The notes under the pieces are model-generated. The model saw only the letters and a program-made list of their open reading frames with translations, ran no database searches and was not told the DNA's origin. The translations under genes were made by a program, and so were the position numbers. A stretch of DNA of 64,000 nt from Poecilobothrus nobilitatus (Eukaryota > Arthropoda > Insecta > Diptera > Dolichopodidae): assembly GCA_947095535.1 (NCBI GenBank), contig OX352772.1:42427445-42491444 (forward strand), given 5' to 3'. Positions 35,183-46,786 of this stretch are shown here, one piece after another; positions within the stretch are counted from its first letter, which is position 1, and each line of letters begins with the position of its first letter.

Positions 35183-36535
35183 TAGACTTAAAAGTAATTT
35201 AATTTAACTTATTTTGAGATTGAAAAAAAAAAAATGTAGGACTTCATGTTTCCCAAACGTGAAACCTCCTGCTTTACTTCAGTTTACATACGTAAAAAGC
35301 TAAGTAAAACTAAATTTTGACCAAGTAAAATGTTGAAATTAGGGGATATTAAACGACGGGATTCCGAAGGACTTTAAAAGTTAGGATTGCATTACACACT
35401 CAATTTATATCAAACTTTTTTCACTCATACACAAAGAAACTTATGATTTTCTTTTTAAAAACATATAAGGAAAAACTTCGAATGCAGTTATCACGAAAAC
35501 CGTTAAGAATAGATCTAGTTCTTCAACAGAATAATTTTTTGTTTGTCTTCACTTCCCTTATCTACAATTTCAAGGAAGATCATTAAAAGTCGGACACCCT
35601 GTATAAAGTATGATATTTTAAGTTATAAGTAAGTCAATCTTTCAATTATATTTTGAAATATAACTACCTACGTATACTAATTTTTAAATTATTTTTTTAA
35701 TTGCTTACAAGCAACTCAAAAATCTTTATATGAATTTATAAATTATTATATTTAATTATATTTTATTAAAAGAATTATTTGTTTAAGTATTTTTTTTTTC
35801 TAAATTTATAAAGTGCTTGTTTCTAATTAAGTATATAGTTATAATCTTTTTTTTTTTTAAATTATTCCTAAATATAAATAAATTCCAAAATTGAAATAAA
35901 TATTTTTACATACTTAAGTAAATATTTATATTTTCAATGTATGTACTTAGTTCTAAAATTTATTGAACAGCATTGTTTTTTTTTTTAAATTGTTGCAGAC
36001 AATGGAAAGTGGATCTATAGTTATTAATTTTTTTTCAGATTCTGTGCCGTTTCATAATAGTGTTAGGAATTTTTTGCACATATATTCAATTCAGAGTGTA
36101 CTCGGTGTGTATAGTTAGTTACTGTACTACAATTTTTATATTTAACATTGAATTTTTATTGTAAGCTTAATAATTTTCATTGTAATTAGTATTAGAATCT
36201 ATTGCTTTTATTGCATTTGTAACAGTTCCAGGTTATTTTATATGGCTTAACAAACAAACTGGGAATGTATTTACTTCCCGTTTTTTTTAATCTAATTTAA
36301 ACACACTTTTCTGATTAGACTAAGCTTCGTTGTAAATTTTTTCCATTTGTTTTGTTTTTTTTTTTTATTGTTAAAATTGATTAAAAATACTTTGTGTTAT
36401 ATGGTATATTATGACTGTGATCATAAATTGTTTGAAAATAATTAAATATTCAATAAATGCATACGTATTTGAATTATAAAAAAATTGGTTCACCAGTTCG
36501 ATAAAAATTTTAAAGCTGTAAGTAAATAAAAATTA
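35183..36535. other. Gene-poor AT-rich region
   Basis: No exon recognised. A word common at the ends of insect transposons, ACACCCTGTATA, is present at about 35,594-35,605 after AGTCGG, but no partner repeat or coding domain was found nearby. Confidence 0.4.
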
Positions 36536-37130
36536 GGGCTCTGCGAAATAGCATCTAATGAAATAAGAACTAAAAGTAAAAAATGAAATAACATCTAAAA
36601 TTTTAGTGAAATAAAATTTAATTATAAATGAAATAACATATAATATTGAAATGAAATTAAATCTAAATATAAAAAAAAATAAAACTAAAAATGAAAAAAA
36701 AGGGTCTTCGGTGGCAGAGAAATGCATTAAAAAAAATGTAATAAGATCTAAAAGAAAAAAAATCTTTCAAAAATCAAAACAAAATCATTTAGTTACATAA
36801 TTTATAATAAGTTTTATATAAATTTATATAAAAACTTACAAAGTTTCTTGCACAATAGCTCGGCAGGGTTGATTATAAAATTCACGGATCAAAATCCCCA
36901 AGACAAAATCTCCAAAAATAAAATCCTCAGAGACAAAATCACTAAAGAAAAATCTTTATATTAAATCTAAAAATTAATAAATATAATTATTTATATATAT
37001 ATAAATATTCTGGAAAAGGCGTTTACCTCTGATTTTGCAACTAACTCTAAAATATCTTCTAATTCAGAATCTCGCATATGCATACATATAATATAATACA
37101 TACTTTTTAGTGTTGAGTATATATATGTAA

Positions 37131-37205
37131 TCCAGCTAATGGTGTAGTGGTTAAGACACCAGCCTTTCATACGAAAGCTCTCGGGTTCAAACCCCGGCTG
37201 AGTCA
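37131..37205 (+). repeat. tRNA-like sequence with A and B boxes (not a functional tRNA)
   Basis: TGGTGTAGTGGTTAAGACACC gives an A box and a D-arm. TCGGG-TTCAAAC-CCCGG gives a perfect B box (GGTTCAAACC) and T-arm. The anticodon arm (GCCTT-TCATACG-AAAGC) has a mismatch and C instead of the universal U33, the variable loop is too short, and the acceptor halves do not pair. I therefore read it as a Pol III promoter from a tRNA-derived element rather than a working tRNA gene. Confidence 0.6.
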
Positions 37206-37362
37206 TATAGATTAATAAAATAATATAGATTTTTCTTAATATAATTAAGTAGTATAATATAATTAAATTAAAAATAAGTATAAGTATATTTCTTATAAAA
37301 ATTATAATTAATATCATATTGTAATATATAAGTAATAAAATAATAATAAAATATAATTCTTG

Positions 37363-37540
37363 TGTAAGATAATAGATGGCGTAGAACTAAAGAAATGCCT
37401 AGTCTTCTATAATAGCTACAACCGAATAATCAACGGCTTAGTGAAATAATGATTCCACAAAAGTGAAGCTTAGTCAATTATGAATAATAAATGACTTAAT
37501 GAATGCTCTATGCTCCTAATAAGGAGTAAAATATATGTAA
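37363..37540 (+). repeat. Interspersed repeat family B, copy 3
   Basis: TTGTGTAAGATAATAGATGG, then AATAGCTACAACCGAATAAT and GTGAAGCTTAGTCAATTATG in the same order as the 35 kb copy. It sits inside the inverted-repeat element 36,536-37,997, so it was either captured or inserted there. Confidence 0.75.
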
Positions 37541-37997
37541 TATGTTAAAAAATTATTAGTAAATATTCTAGAGTTGGTTATAAAACAAGGGTATCCTTTT
37601 TCCAAAATATTTATGTATTTCCGAAATTTTTAATTAGGTAATGATTTTAGAGTTAGTTACAAAAATGAGGTATTAAGTACGCTTTTTACGGAATATTTAT
37701 TATATATATAGTCTTATGTATATATGCGATATTCAGGGTACAAAACCAAAAAGATAAATTCAGGATAAAAAAGATAAAAAGATAACATCAGTAATTATCA
37801 ACATTTATAAAAAATGTGTATTTTCTTCATTTTATACATTTGTAAGGAAATGAAATAAGATCTAAAATTTATTTTTTAATGAAGTAGAACCTAAAAACAA
37901 TTTAAATAACATTTAAAATTTTTTTTTGCATTTTAGATATTATTTCATTTTTTACTTTTAGTTATTATTTCATTAGACGCTATTATTTCGCAGAGCC

Positions 37998-39359
37998 AAA
38001 AATTTATTGTAAAACAACAATAAACATTATTTCTTAAACATTATTTCTGCATTTTGTTTTGATCCTTGAGCGTTATAATTTTTATTATATTTAGTCATAA
38101 GTGATTACACTGTATATACTATAATTAATATAATTTGTACTTAAGTACATCTAAAACTATTTTTTGGAAAAATGTTAGACAATAATAAATACTTTAATCA
38201 AATAAGTAAATGATAATATGATGTTGATCTTATACATGTATATATATATATTTTGTCACTTAAAATTTTTAAGTAGGTCTTATTTTATAGATTTATTATT
38301 TTATTTTGCTGTTTTTTTTTATTGTTTTTAATTTTAAAAAATATAATATTTAATTTTAAAAAGCTCTAATAAAAATCTCATTATACTGAATGTAATAAAA
38401 GTAAATCGTTCATTTTTATTTAATATCATTATTCATTACATTACTTATTAAATATTTTTTATTATTTTCTTTATAATACGTCTTAAAAGAAACGTCCATT
38501 GACATAGTACTTACTAATATGTATTACTTATATTTAATAAGAAAAAAAAAAAATTGTGTTTTTTGTTTAGTGTTTTTGTGTCGTTTGTAGTATGCGTTAA
38601 AATAAAAACGAACAAAAGCATTTTTTTTTTTCTTTATATCCAAAAATAAAAATATTTTTATTTATTTTTAAAATTTTTATTTTTAATTAAAAAATTTTTT
38701 TGATTATATTTTTTAATTTATTTCATGAAACTAAATTAAATATATATATTATTAAAATAATTAGTTTAGTGTACTTAAATACTTTACATCACAATCACAT
38801 AGATTTTACATTAAATGTACTGGACACATACTACATAGATTTAAAATTAGTTCAGTGCTTGTCAATTAAAAAAAGCATAAAAATGATGGTCCAGGTTAAT
38901 GTACGCTTTTCATTAAATTATTTTTAAATTTTTCAAAAGTATGAGTCTTTTGCGTTTCTTATTATTTATTTTTAGGTAACTAATAGTTTTTCTAAATAAA
39001 ATTCGGCGTATATATATATATATACGTATATACCTAAATATATGTATGTATATTAAATGGAGGAAATTATAATCTGGATAAATGATCAAACATAGAAATT
39101 AAATCAATTTTATTTATTTAACAAGTTTATTGAAATGGGGGACAATCCAATTAAATGTGTTAAATGATGCAAATCAATGAAAATAATATTATTTGTCTTA
39201 AAAATATTTGCAGTACTTATCTAGAAGAAAAGAGTTCAAAATTGCAATTATGTATTTCAAAATATGTATTTAATTGAAAATTTTACTTATTATATATAAT
39301 ATACATATCTTTACACAGTTGCACAGTGTATAGAATTTTAAATTTATAACAAAAAGCTA
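37998..39359. other. Gene-poor AT-rich region
   Basis: No exon or recognisable repeat. A short TATATA-type microsatellite is at about 39,008-39,035. Confidence 0.4.
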
Positions 39360-39870
39360 TTCGGGCCACGTTTCGTACATTATATAAAATTTATCTTCAT
39401 CAACATAATCACAGCTATTAACCTACTATTTGTAATATAATTGAAAAATTTGGGACAAATGGTAGTGTTTGTGATGTTAAGAATCCAACCCGTCAAAAAT
39501 GTAAAACTATTGCTGAAAATAAGGATTCTTTGAAACAAAGTTTGAATACAAATCGAGAACAATCAATTAGACGTCGTTCTCAAGAAATTGAATTTTTTTT
39601 AATTGGAATATTCTTCATAAAGATTTGCATTTCAAGGCGTATAAAATTTAGTTGACTGAAGAACTTAAACCAAATGACCATTGCGTGGAAATTTTGCACA
39701 CTGCGCTTTCGAGCAACTAGAAGCAGATCTTTTATTTCATGAAAAAATCATCTTCAGCAATAAAGCTCAAATGGCACAAAGCACAATTATCGCATTTAGA
39801 TTGAAGAAATCCAACATTCTCTTCTTGAAATACGTTTTACATCCACAAAAATTAACAGCTTTGGAGGTGT
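39360..39870 (+). pseudogene. Mariner/Tc1-like (DDE) transposase relic
   Basis: Shifting frames give, in order: ATFRTLYKIYLHQHNHSY; IIEKFGTNGSVCDVKNPTRQ; NREQSIRRRSQEI; WNILHKDLHFKAYKI; LTEELKPNDHCVE; and KIIFSNKAQM. This is the helix-turn-helix and early catalytic part of an arthropod Tc1/mariner-superfamily transposase, where the last block is usually KIIFSDEAHF with a catalytic aspartate. That aspartate is changed to asparagine here. There are frameshifts and stops, and the C-terminal third is missing or unreadable. Dead element. Confidence 0.85.
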
Positions 39871-41043
39871 AAGGATTAGAAGTTTTGGAAAAGAAAATAT
39901 TTGTGTCTAAATTTTGGTTCTTTTCTATCATAAACAGCTTTTACTCATATAATCTTTAAATTTTGAGAGAAAGAAGATATTTAAGAACAAGCATAAGTTA
40001 TTACGAAAAGGGTTATTATACTTCCCCATTTTAAATAGCTATTAGGGATCAAAAAATAAAAATTCCCTTTTTTGTTATCTAGCAGTATAGAATTTTCTTA
40101 AATATTAGGTTTCTCTCAAAATTAAAGAAAATAGGGTTTTCTTAAATATTAAGTTTTCCTCAAAATTTGGAAATTTGTAAAATTTTTCCAAATAAAAAAA
40201 CTCTATTTCATCGATTTTTAAAATAAAATTAAACCGAGAAAATTTATTGGCTATGTACTTATTCAAAACAAAATTTTTTCATTTATCCAGGCCGAATGAC
40301 TTTTTGTAGTCTTTAAGAAATTATTGCGCTTTAATTACATTATTTTTAGTGTACTTAAACTACTTTGAAATAATTACTTTGTTCAATTGTCCCTGTAGTG
40401 AAAATAAATTCCACTTTAGTGGAATGACTCTAAATACTTTTTTTTAATAATAATAAGTATTTAAGAAAAACAAGCCAAAATACTTATTTTGGGATTACCT
40501 CGAAATACGGGAAACTTTCGAAACAAAATTCCGGAACTTGCAATCGTGGAATAGTAAGTAAAAGAAATATTATTTTATATGTTTGTCAAAGTTTATAAAA
40601 AGTGTCAAATAATTAATTTAATTTAATTAAATAACGTATCTAAGTATATTTATTTAGACCTAACTAATCTTTTAATTAAAAAATTAATTTATCTCTTACT
40701 GTCGGTAGGCTAATTGGAAGTACTTTGTAGTCAAAGTGGAAGTATATTCCCGTATTCAAATTTTATTTAAAATTTCGAAATTTTCTTATTGAAAAATTAT
40801 ATTTCAATATGTATATATTTGATCCAAATAAAATATTGATATTCAACAGTATTAATTAAAATTTTTAGTTTTGTCATTGTTTAATACCATTTTTGATCAT
40901 TTATAAATATGCTGTGAATTCTCTATCTATAATGTATTTTTTTCACTGTAGAGTTATTTTCCATTATTACTATATCTGATATCAGTTATAGAGGACATAC
41001 CACATTTAAATTAATTAAGATAACTTGATTAATAAGTATTTTT
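39871..41043. other. Gene-poor region with a diverged interspersed repeat
   Basis: The stretch 39,905-40,150 shares words (CTTTAAATTTTGAGAGAAAG, ATTTAAGAACAAGCATAAG, a TATTAGGG step) with the repeats at 46.2 and 53.35 kb, so it looks like an old copy of the same family. The rest shows no feature. Confidence 0.4.
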
Positions 41044-41222
41044 TTTTTTAGTGCATTTTCTTGCCACATAAATGTGACAAGAAAATTACACAACTTTTTC
41101 TTTTCAGGCGTGGCTGTAAATTTCGTAAGAGGGAATTATTTTTACAACGTATGTGGGATTCGAACCCATACTCCCTCGGTGTTTACAACTTTTTATACGC
41201 TCTTACTCTCTAGACCAGAGGT
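41044..41222 (-). mobile_element. tRNA-derived SINE, copy 2 (full length)
   Basis: On the minus strand the head reads CTCTGGTCTAGAGAGTAAGA, the B box is the perfect GGGTTCGAATCCC, and the body GTTGTAAAAATAATTCCCTC matches copy 1. The tail folds as ATTTTCTTG-T-CACAT-TT-ATGTG-G-CAAGAAAAT, ending in poly-A. The hairpin is complementary even though its arms differ in sequence from copy 1. Confidence 0.85.
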
Positions 41223-42749
41223 CCCAATATTTTAATTTATAAACAAATATTTTTTTCATTGACTTAACAAATTTTTATGTTCATATTATTTTAAAAAAAT
41301 GTCAATGTCAAAAAAAATAAATCGAAGTACAGTTTTTGCACGAATTTTTAAATTATGATTACTTAATATAAATTATTATATCTTTAAATAAGGATTAGAT
41401 TCATTACTTATTACGTTTAGTTATTTTCGTAACAAAAACATCTCTATCTCCATTATTGGTATGACTTTTTACTAGACGTTAAATGTACACGTATCTTTTA
41501 TTATATCATTGCCATGTCAGTTAAATACGATTAACTGAATATTTCTACTTATTGCAACTGCATAAGTAAGTATATATGTATGTATTATATATATTTTTAA
41601 ATTTCTTTTAAAATCTATTTTCTATTTTAGTCATCAAACTTTTATATCTCAATTTATACAGTTGGTCGGCACATGAAAATTAATATTGGCATACAAATTT
41701 ATGATATAAATATACTTTAATAATATATGATATAAATATACTTATAAGTATAAAATTATATATTTATATATGTATGTATGTATATTTAATTAAATTTAAA
41801 TCAAATTGAAAGTTTGAACAAAAATACATACAATTATATATAATAATAAAATATTAGTTATATAAGTATTGATTCACATTTATTTAAGTAATGACATACA
41901 TATATGTATATATATACCTACATATAAATAAATATTTACAAATGTTGGCAAACTTTTACTGATATAACTGCTAGATAATTTTTTTAAACATTTAATACTT
42001 AAATGAATTATTTAAATTAAATTTTGTTAAGATATATTTTTTAAGTTATTTTTAAAGCAATTACTTAGTATTTTTATAATTTTTAAATAGCCAGTAACCC
42101 TCCCAGCTACTGCTAAAAAAAATTAATTGTAAATATTTTATAAATATACAATTAATTAAAATAATAATAACATAATTTATCATTTAAAAAAAAAAATGTG
42201 TTAAATGCATGTTGATTAAGTCTTTAGGTTTTAAATACTTGAAAAATACACTATACTTAGATACTTCTTACACTGTAAAAGCTTGTTTTTGCAACTATAC
42301 ATATAATAACATAATTATTATTTGTTTGTAAAATAAAACATGTATTTATATTCGTTATGTTTTTTCTTCATTTATTTAAAATAGTATAACCACGCTAACA
42401 AGATTTTTATAGCAGAATTTCTGTGATGGCAAATAAGTAGAACTATTGCTGTAAATGCAAATAATTCAGGATTTTTAAATAAAATACTAAGAGTTTTTTT
42501 TATATTAAGTATTTAATCGCATTATATTAATAATTCTTGATGAATATCAATTAAGCATTCTCAAAAATTTTCATCATTCGACACAACATACAAGTAAATT
42601 CTACAATTACAGTTTTTAAAAAATTAACCAAGCATACTAACAATTTTATGTTTGTTTGTGTATTTTATTATTTTTATCGATATAGTTAAGGCCACTTCAG
42701 ACTATGTGTATCTACCTATCATATCATATCATATTTTGCAATATATTGC
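41223..42749. other. Gene-poor AT-rich region
   Basis: No exon recognised. TATATGTATG microsatellite patches at about 41,570-41,590 and 41,758-41,790. Confidence 0.4.
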
Positions 42750-43790
42750 TTATGTTAAACAACTGATTAGGGGAAAGCAGATTAAATATCGATACAAATC
42801 TATTTTGTGTTCATTATTTTGTATTGTCATTTCCATTTTATTATTATTGGAATTACAGTATTTATTATTTATTTTATTGCAGTAGCCAAATCTGTGTTTA
42901 ATTGCTTTAGTAAGCAGCCTATGGTATCTGTTTACCAGTGACTTTGGACACAAAGACCAGTTAACAATGTTGTACTTCAGACGCGTCACCACTTGAGCGT
43001 TGATTAGAATTTTGGCAGTTGTTTTTTCAAGTCGTATGTGCGATCTGCGTAGCACGTCGATCAACGGGATAATTTTGGCGCTTATGTAATCCACATGTAT
43101 CCCTCACAGTAGACGATTATAAATAAAGACACCAAGATGCTTTTCTATCTCTACCGCCTCTATTTGTAGATCGTTAACGATGATTGTTGGACAAATGTTC
43201 GCTTTATTTTTATTTTTGAATATTATATTTGTTTTTTCCTCATTCACAGTGAGTTTGTTACCGCGTGGCCAAATGAAATATTTAATAAAATCCGTGTTGA
43301 TTGTATTTTCTACATAGGTCACTAATCACTTCCGGTTTTAACTTCATACATGAGACAAGTATCATCGGCAAAGATGTTATATCTGGTCTTCAGTCCCGCG
43401 TCTTTAATGTTGTTAATGTAAAGTAGGTATAGCGTCGGGCCCAAATTGGATCCTTGTGGCACGTCATATCTAAATACCTTCCTCGTACTAACACTCGCCT
43501 GTATTTTCTTACCATCTGCCTGTGACTCAAGTAGCTCTTGATGAGTTGATTTGATAAGCCTCTGATGTCCAGTTCTTTGAGGCTGTCAATAAGGATTTTA
43601 TAGTCGACGGTATCGAATGCTCTTTTCATGTCGATCATCACTGCCGTAACATATTTGCCGTTATCGTGAACATATTTCAGCATAAGGCATTTTGAAATTC
43701 AAACTGGTGTTGATCAAAATCATGTGTTCTTGATGATGACTAATCTCTTATTAATAACTTTTTCGTAAATTTTTGCAAATACGCTAACAA
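42750..43790 (-). pseudogene. Reverse transcriptase relic of a non-LTR retrotransposon
   Basis: In shifting minus-strand frames: FAKIYEKVINKRLVI; then MIDMKRAFDTVDYKILIDSL (RT motif A with the first catalytic aspartate); DVPQGSNLGPTLYLLYINNI; YNIFADDTCLMY (FADD in place of YADD, motif C); NKLTVNEEKTNIIFKNK; EIEKHLGVFI; and the thumb region RSHIRLEKTTAKILINAQVV ending in YCNKIN. The order and motifs fit a Jockey/CR1-like element. Several frameshifts and a stop break it. Endonuclease and ORF1 are absent, so this is a 5'-truncated or eroded copy. Confidence 0.88.
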
Positions 43791-45458
43791 GATAGATTTA
43801 CAAAAATAAATAAATAAAAAATTATACATACGAAAAAAATAGTGTATTTTTAACTTAATCTTCAAATTTGAATATTTATATTCTTTTCTTTGCATTTTAT
43901 TTTTGTCATTTGACTTATATAGAAAATATCGTAAAATGAATATATATATTAATTATTATTTGACTAGATACATAACATAAGGATAATAAATGATATTTTT
44001 TTCACAAGTCATATGACAATACACATAGTGTGAAGTAGCCTTTATTGTATTTAAACAAAAAATCAATTATTTTAGAATTATTTCTAGAAATCGAAAAAAT
44101 TTATATACAAATTAATAAAACAAAAATAATCTTAAAAACATTTAAATTTATGTACTTAATTACTTATGACTGAGTTATGACTTAATATGACATATTATAT
44201 TTACTAAACACTTTTTTTTCAATAAAATAAGTGAAATGCCTGCTAGAGGAAAACTAAAATGTATATGGTACATCATAATAATATGTATGTATCCACTTAA
44301 AATAAAACATAATTAAATTGACAGAATGAAATTAAACATAATTGACAGATTTCTAATAAGAAAACAAAATTAATATTTAATTTATAATAATTTACTGTAA
44401 ATTTATTATTATCATAATATAAAATTTAAAAAATTTCAATTCCATTTAAAAATCTTCATAATTTTAAATTTTTGCTTTTTTAAAAATAGAATAAAATAAT
44501 AAATAGCAGTAGTAAAGAAAATGAAAAAAAAGAAAATTGTGAATAAAAAATTTTTTTTAAACTTTGCCAATATTGTGAAAAAAAAATTATATTCTTTTTT
44601 TTCTATTTTGTTTTTAGTTTTTTTATATTTACATTGAAAATTCCTTTATTATAAAAAAAAAAAAAAAAAAAAAACAAATTGATTGCCAAAATTTAAATAA
44701 AAACACAGGTTTTCTTTTATTTAGAACATTTTTTTTTTATTTGTTTTTGTTTTATACTATCTGGAATAGTATACCTAATTTTCTTCCTTTGTTTATCTTT
44801 ATTCTGTTTTATTTTTTATTTTTACTAAATATTATCTTTTTTGTTTTTTAAATATTTAAAATTAATGCCATAAACTAGAATAGCAATGATTTCTTTAATG
44901 TTTTTTTTTCACAATAATTTTAAAACGTTATCTGTTTTTTGTTTTTTTTTCTTTTTTTTTTTTAATATAAGAAAGTACGTAAATAAAACGTTTAATGTGC
45001 ATTGTACGCTCTTGCACCTTAAATGCTGTTTTTAAAATGATGAATGGTGATTACTGATTATTTAAATAAATCATAATAATGAATATTTTAGGAGACAACA
45101 GAGTTATATACGTCATTTATAGCAATTGAATTCGTAAATGCATGAAAATATGTGCGAACATGCTGTATCTGCATTTGATTTTGAAGCACATGTGCATAAT
45201 ATTATATTATGAGTTATGACATTATAGAATTATAAAAGTCAAACTTAACATACGAGTATATATAAAAAAAAAAAAATATTTTACAGTAGGTAAGGTACTT
45301 ATTCCTAGTTGTTCTTTTTTGATTTTAGAACATTTTAGTTGTATTATAAAATTATATTTATAATAGTTTTATTAAATTAATTAAATACTGAACATGTTAT
45401 AAGTAATTTAAAACTTTGATGACATTTTAGTTTTCTATTTTATACAGTTTTTTTTGTG
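43791..45458. other. Gene-poor AT-rich region
   Basis: Long A- and T-runs (44,651-44,673; 44,945-44,962) and no recognisable exon, RNA gene or transposon domain. Confidence 0.4.
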
Positions 45459-45500
45459 CGCTTTTAAAAACCGTTGGTTTACATTCTCCCTTGTTTTAAT
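45459..45500 (+). repeat. Isolated 3' end of interspersed repeat family F
   Basis: GCGCTTTTAAAAACCGTTGG followed by TTTACATTCTCCCTTGTTTT is almost identical to 46,549-46,588, about 1.09 kb downstream. The two copies may be the ends of a duplicated or nested repeat. Confidence 0.75.
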
Positions 45501-45774
45501 ATAAAAACAAAAGTTCTTAAATAAATTTTATTGTTCTTAATGACAATGGTCGCTTTCATCTTTAAGTAGAAGATATGTATTTAAATGATATCTCACACAA
45601 CACAATAAGAAGTGCGAAGTGACGCTAGAGTGTTGTTTCATTTTCTACTTTTGCTTGCGTTTACAGTACTTTGATATAATATCATATATTACATGAAAAC
45701 AATTCAATAAAATATTAAGTAAAATTAAAAAATCTATATATATTATTCTGTATGCAGTTTTTATTTACTAGCAC

Positions 45775-46590
45775 ATTTCCAAAAATTGTGCGTATTAGTT
45801 TCACTCTGTTCGTTCGTCTGTCTGTCCGGGTGTTTACAAAACTTTATACACCGTTAAAGATAAAGGAAAAAAATTTTAACCATGGGTAGGTCTCATAAAA
45901 AAATTAATTTTGTGGAACAACATTAGGGCATTACATTAGGACACAACATTAGCTACAGCTCCTCAGACTTTGAAAAAGCCCTATTTTTAAATGCATATAT
46001 CTTATGTTCTGCTTAAGATTTTTTCAATCTCAAAACGTCATGCGACAAGTATTTTTTTTAACTTTGTAAATTAATATCAAAATTATACAATTTTTTTAAA
46101 TTTAGTATTTAAATGTTTATGTTAAAACCAAATTTTGCATGATTTTGCTTCTTTCATAACTCCGGCACGCTTTTAGATAGAGACTTCAAATTTTGAGGCA
46201 AGAAAGAACTTTTAGAATTAGTATAAGTTTCCTTAGAAAATTTTTATTCACCACCCTCTGTTTAAGGGGTATTAGGGCTCAGAAATTGAAAATTTGCTAT
46301 TTTTAGGCACCTGTAACTTGAGCACCTGTACAAATTTTTAAAGATTAAAGCTCCAGTAATATATTTTTACATGTGTTAACGATTTTTCTTAGTTATAAAG
46401 GGTTCCGGACTTACAGCCCCTTAAAATTCCAGAAAAGTGTTATTTTCACATATTATCTCATTACAAAAAATTTCTTAAATTTTATTTTTTAAATTTTAAA
46501 ATTTTTGTGCACAATTCTAAACAGCTTGTATTGTGTTTTGGAAATGTGCGCTTTTAAAAACCGTTGGTTTACATTCTACCTTGTTTTTTA
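45775..46590 (+). repeat. Interspersed non-coding repeat family F, copy 1
   Basis: It begins around CACATTTCCAAAAATTGTGC and GTATTAGTTTCACTCTGTTC, with a TCTGTCTGTC block, and runs through TTTTAACCATGGGTAGG and a TCCGGCACGCTTTTAGA step to the end word GCTTTTAAAAACCGTTGG. The same steps, more diverged, appear in order at 53,080-53,740. No protein frame. Confidence 0.65.
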
Positions 46591-46610
46591 ATAATTAAAA
46601 AATTTAAAAA

Positions 46611-46786
46611 AAAAAACCGTTAGGAAAATTTCATAGAAAAATTGGAAAAAACCAAGTCACCTTTTGTCAATTTTAAGGTAACCCTATACCCTATAAGTCA
46701 CCTTTTTGTCCTATACCTTAAAATTGACAAAAAGGTGACTTGGTTTTTTCCAATTTTTCTAAGAAATTTTGCTAACGGTTTTTTTT
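46611..46786. repeat. Long near-perfect hairpin (arms about 70 nt)
   Basis: The left arm 46,611-46,680 and right arm 46,714-46,786 are complementary with about two mismatches and one single-base length difference. They read inward from CCGTTAGGAAAATTTC to AATTTTAAGGTA. The 33-nt loop holds a further copy of GTCACCTTTTTGTC. Transcribed, it would form a ~70-bp double-stranded RNA hairpin. A short foldback transposon is the simplest reading. Confidence 0.85.

Larger units (their letters stand above)
36536..37997. mobile_element. Terminal-inverted-repeat element with nested repeats (hAT-like?), family E
   Basis: The left end GGGCTCTGCGAAATAGCATC continues for about 65 bp and is mirrored by the right end, whose complement starts GGCTCTGCGAAATAATAGCG. 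Both then have TCTAATGAAATAA, ACTAAAAGTAAAAAATGAAA and ACATCTAAAA-like sub-repeats. Flanks AAAAATTA (left) and AAAAATTTA (right) could be a slightly decayed ~8-bp target duplication, which with the tip sequence suggests a non-autonomous hAT element; that is inference. Inside lie a tRNA-like segment (37.13 kb) and a family B repeat (37.36 kb). No transposase frame. Confidence 0.75.

Noticed and set aside
35594..35605. Transposon terminus ACACCCTGTATA
   Set aside because: Common insect transposon end word, but no matching second end or coding domain was found, so it is noted only in the regional entry.
37131..37205. Functional tRNA gene
   Set aside because: Acceptor stem halves do not pair, the anticodon stem has a mismatch, U33 is missing and the variable loop is too short.
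42652..42885. 77-codon plus-strand hydrophobic frame
   Set aside because: Shadow of the reverse-transcriptase relic on the other strand and of AT-rich flank.
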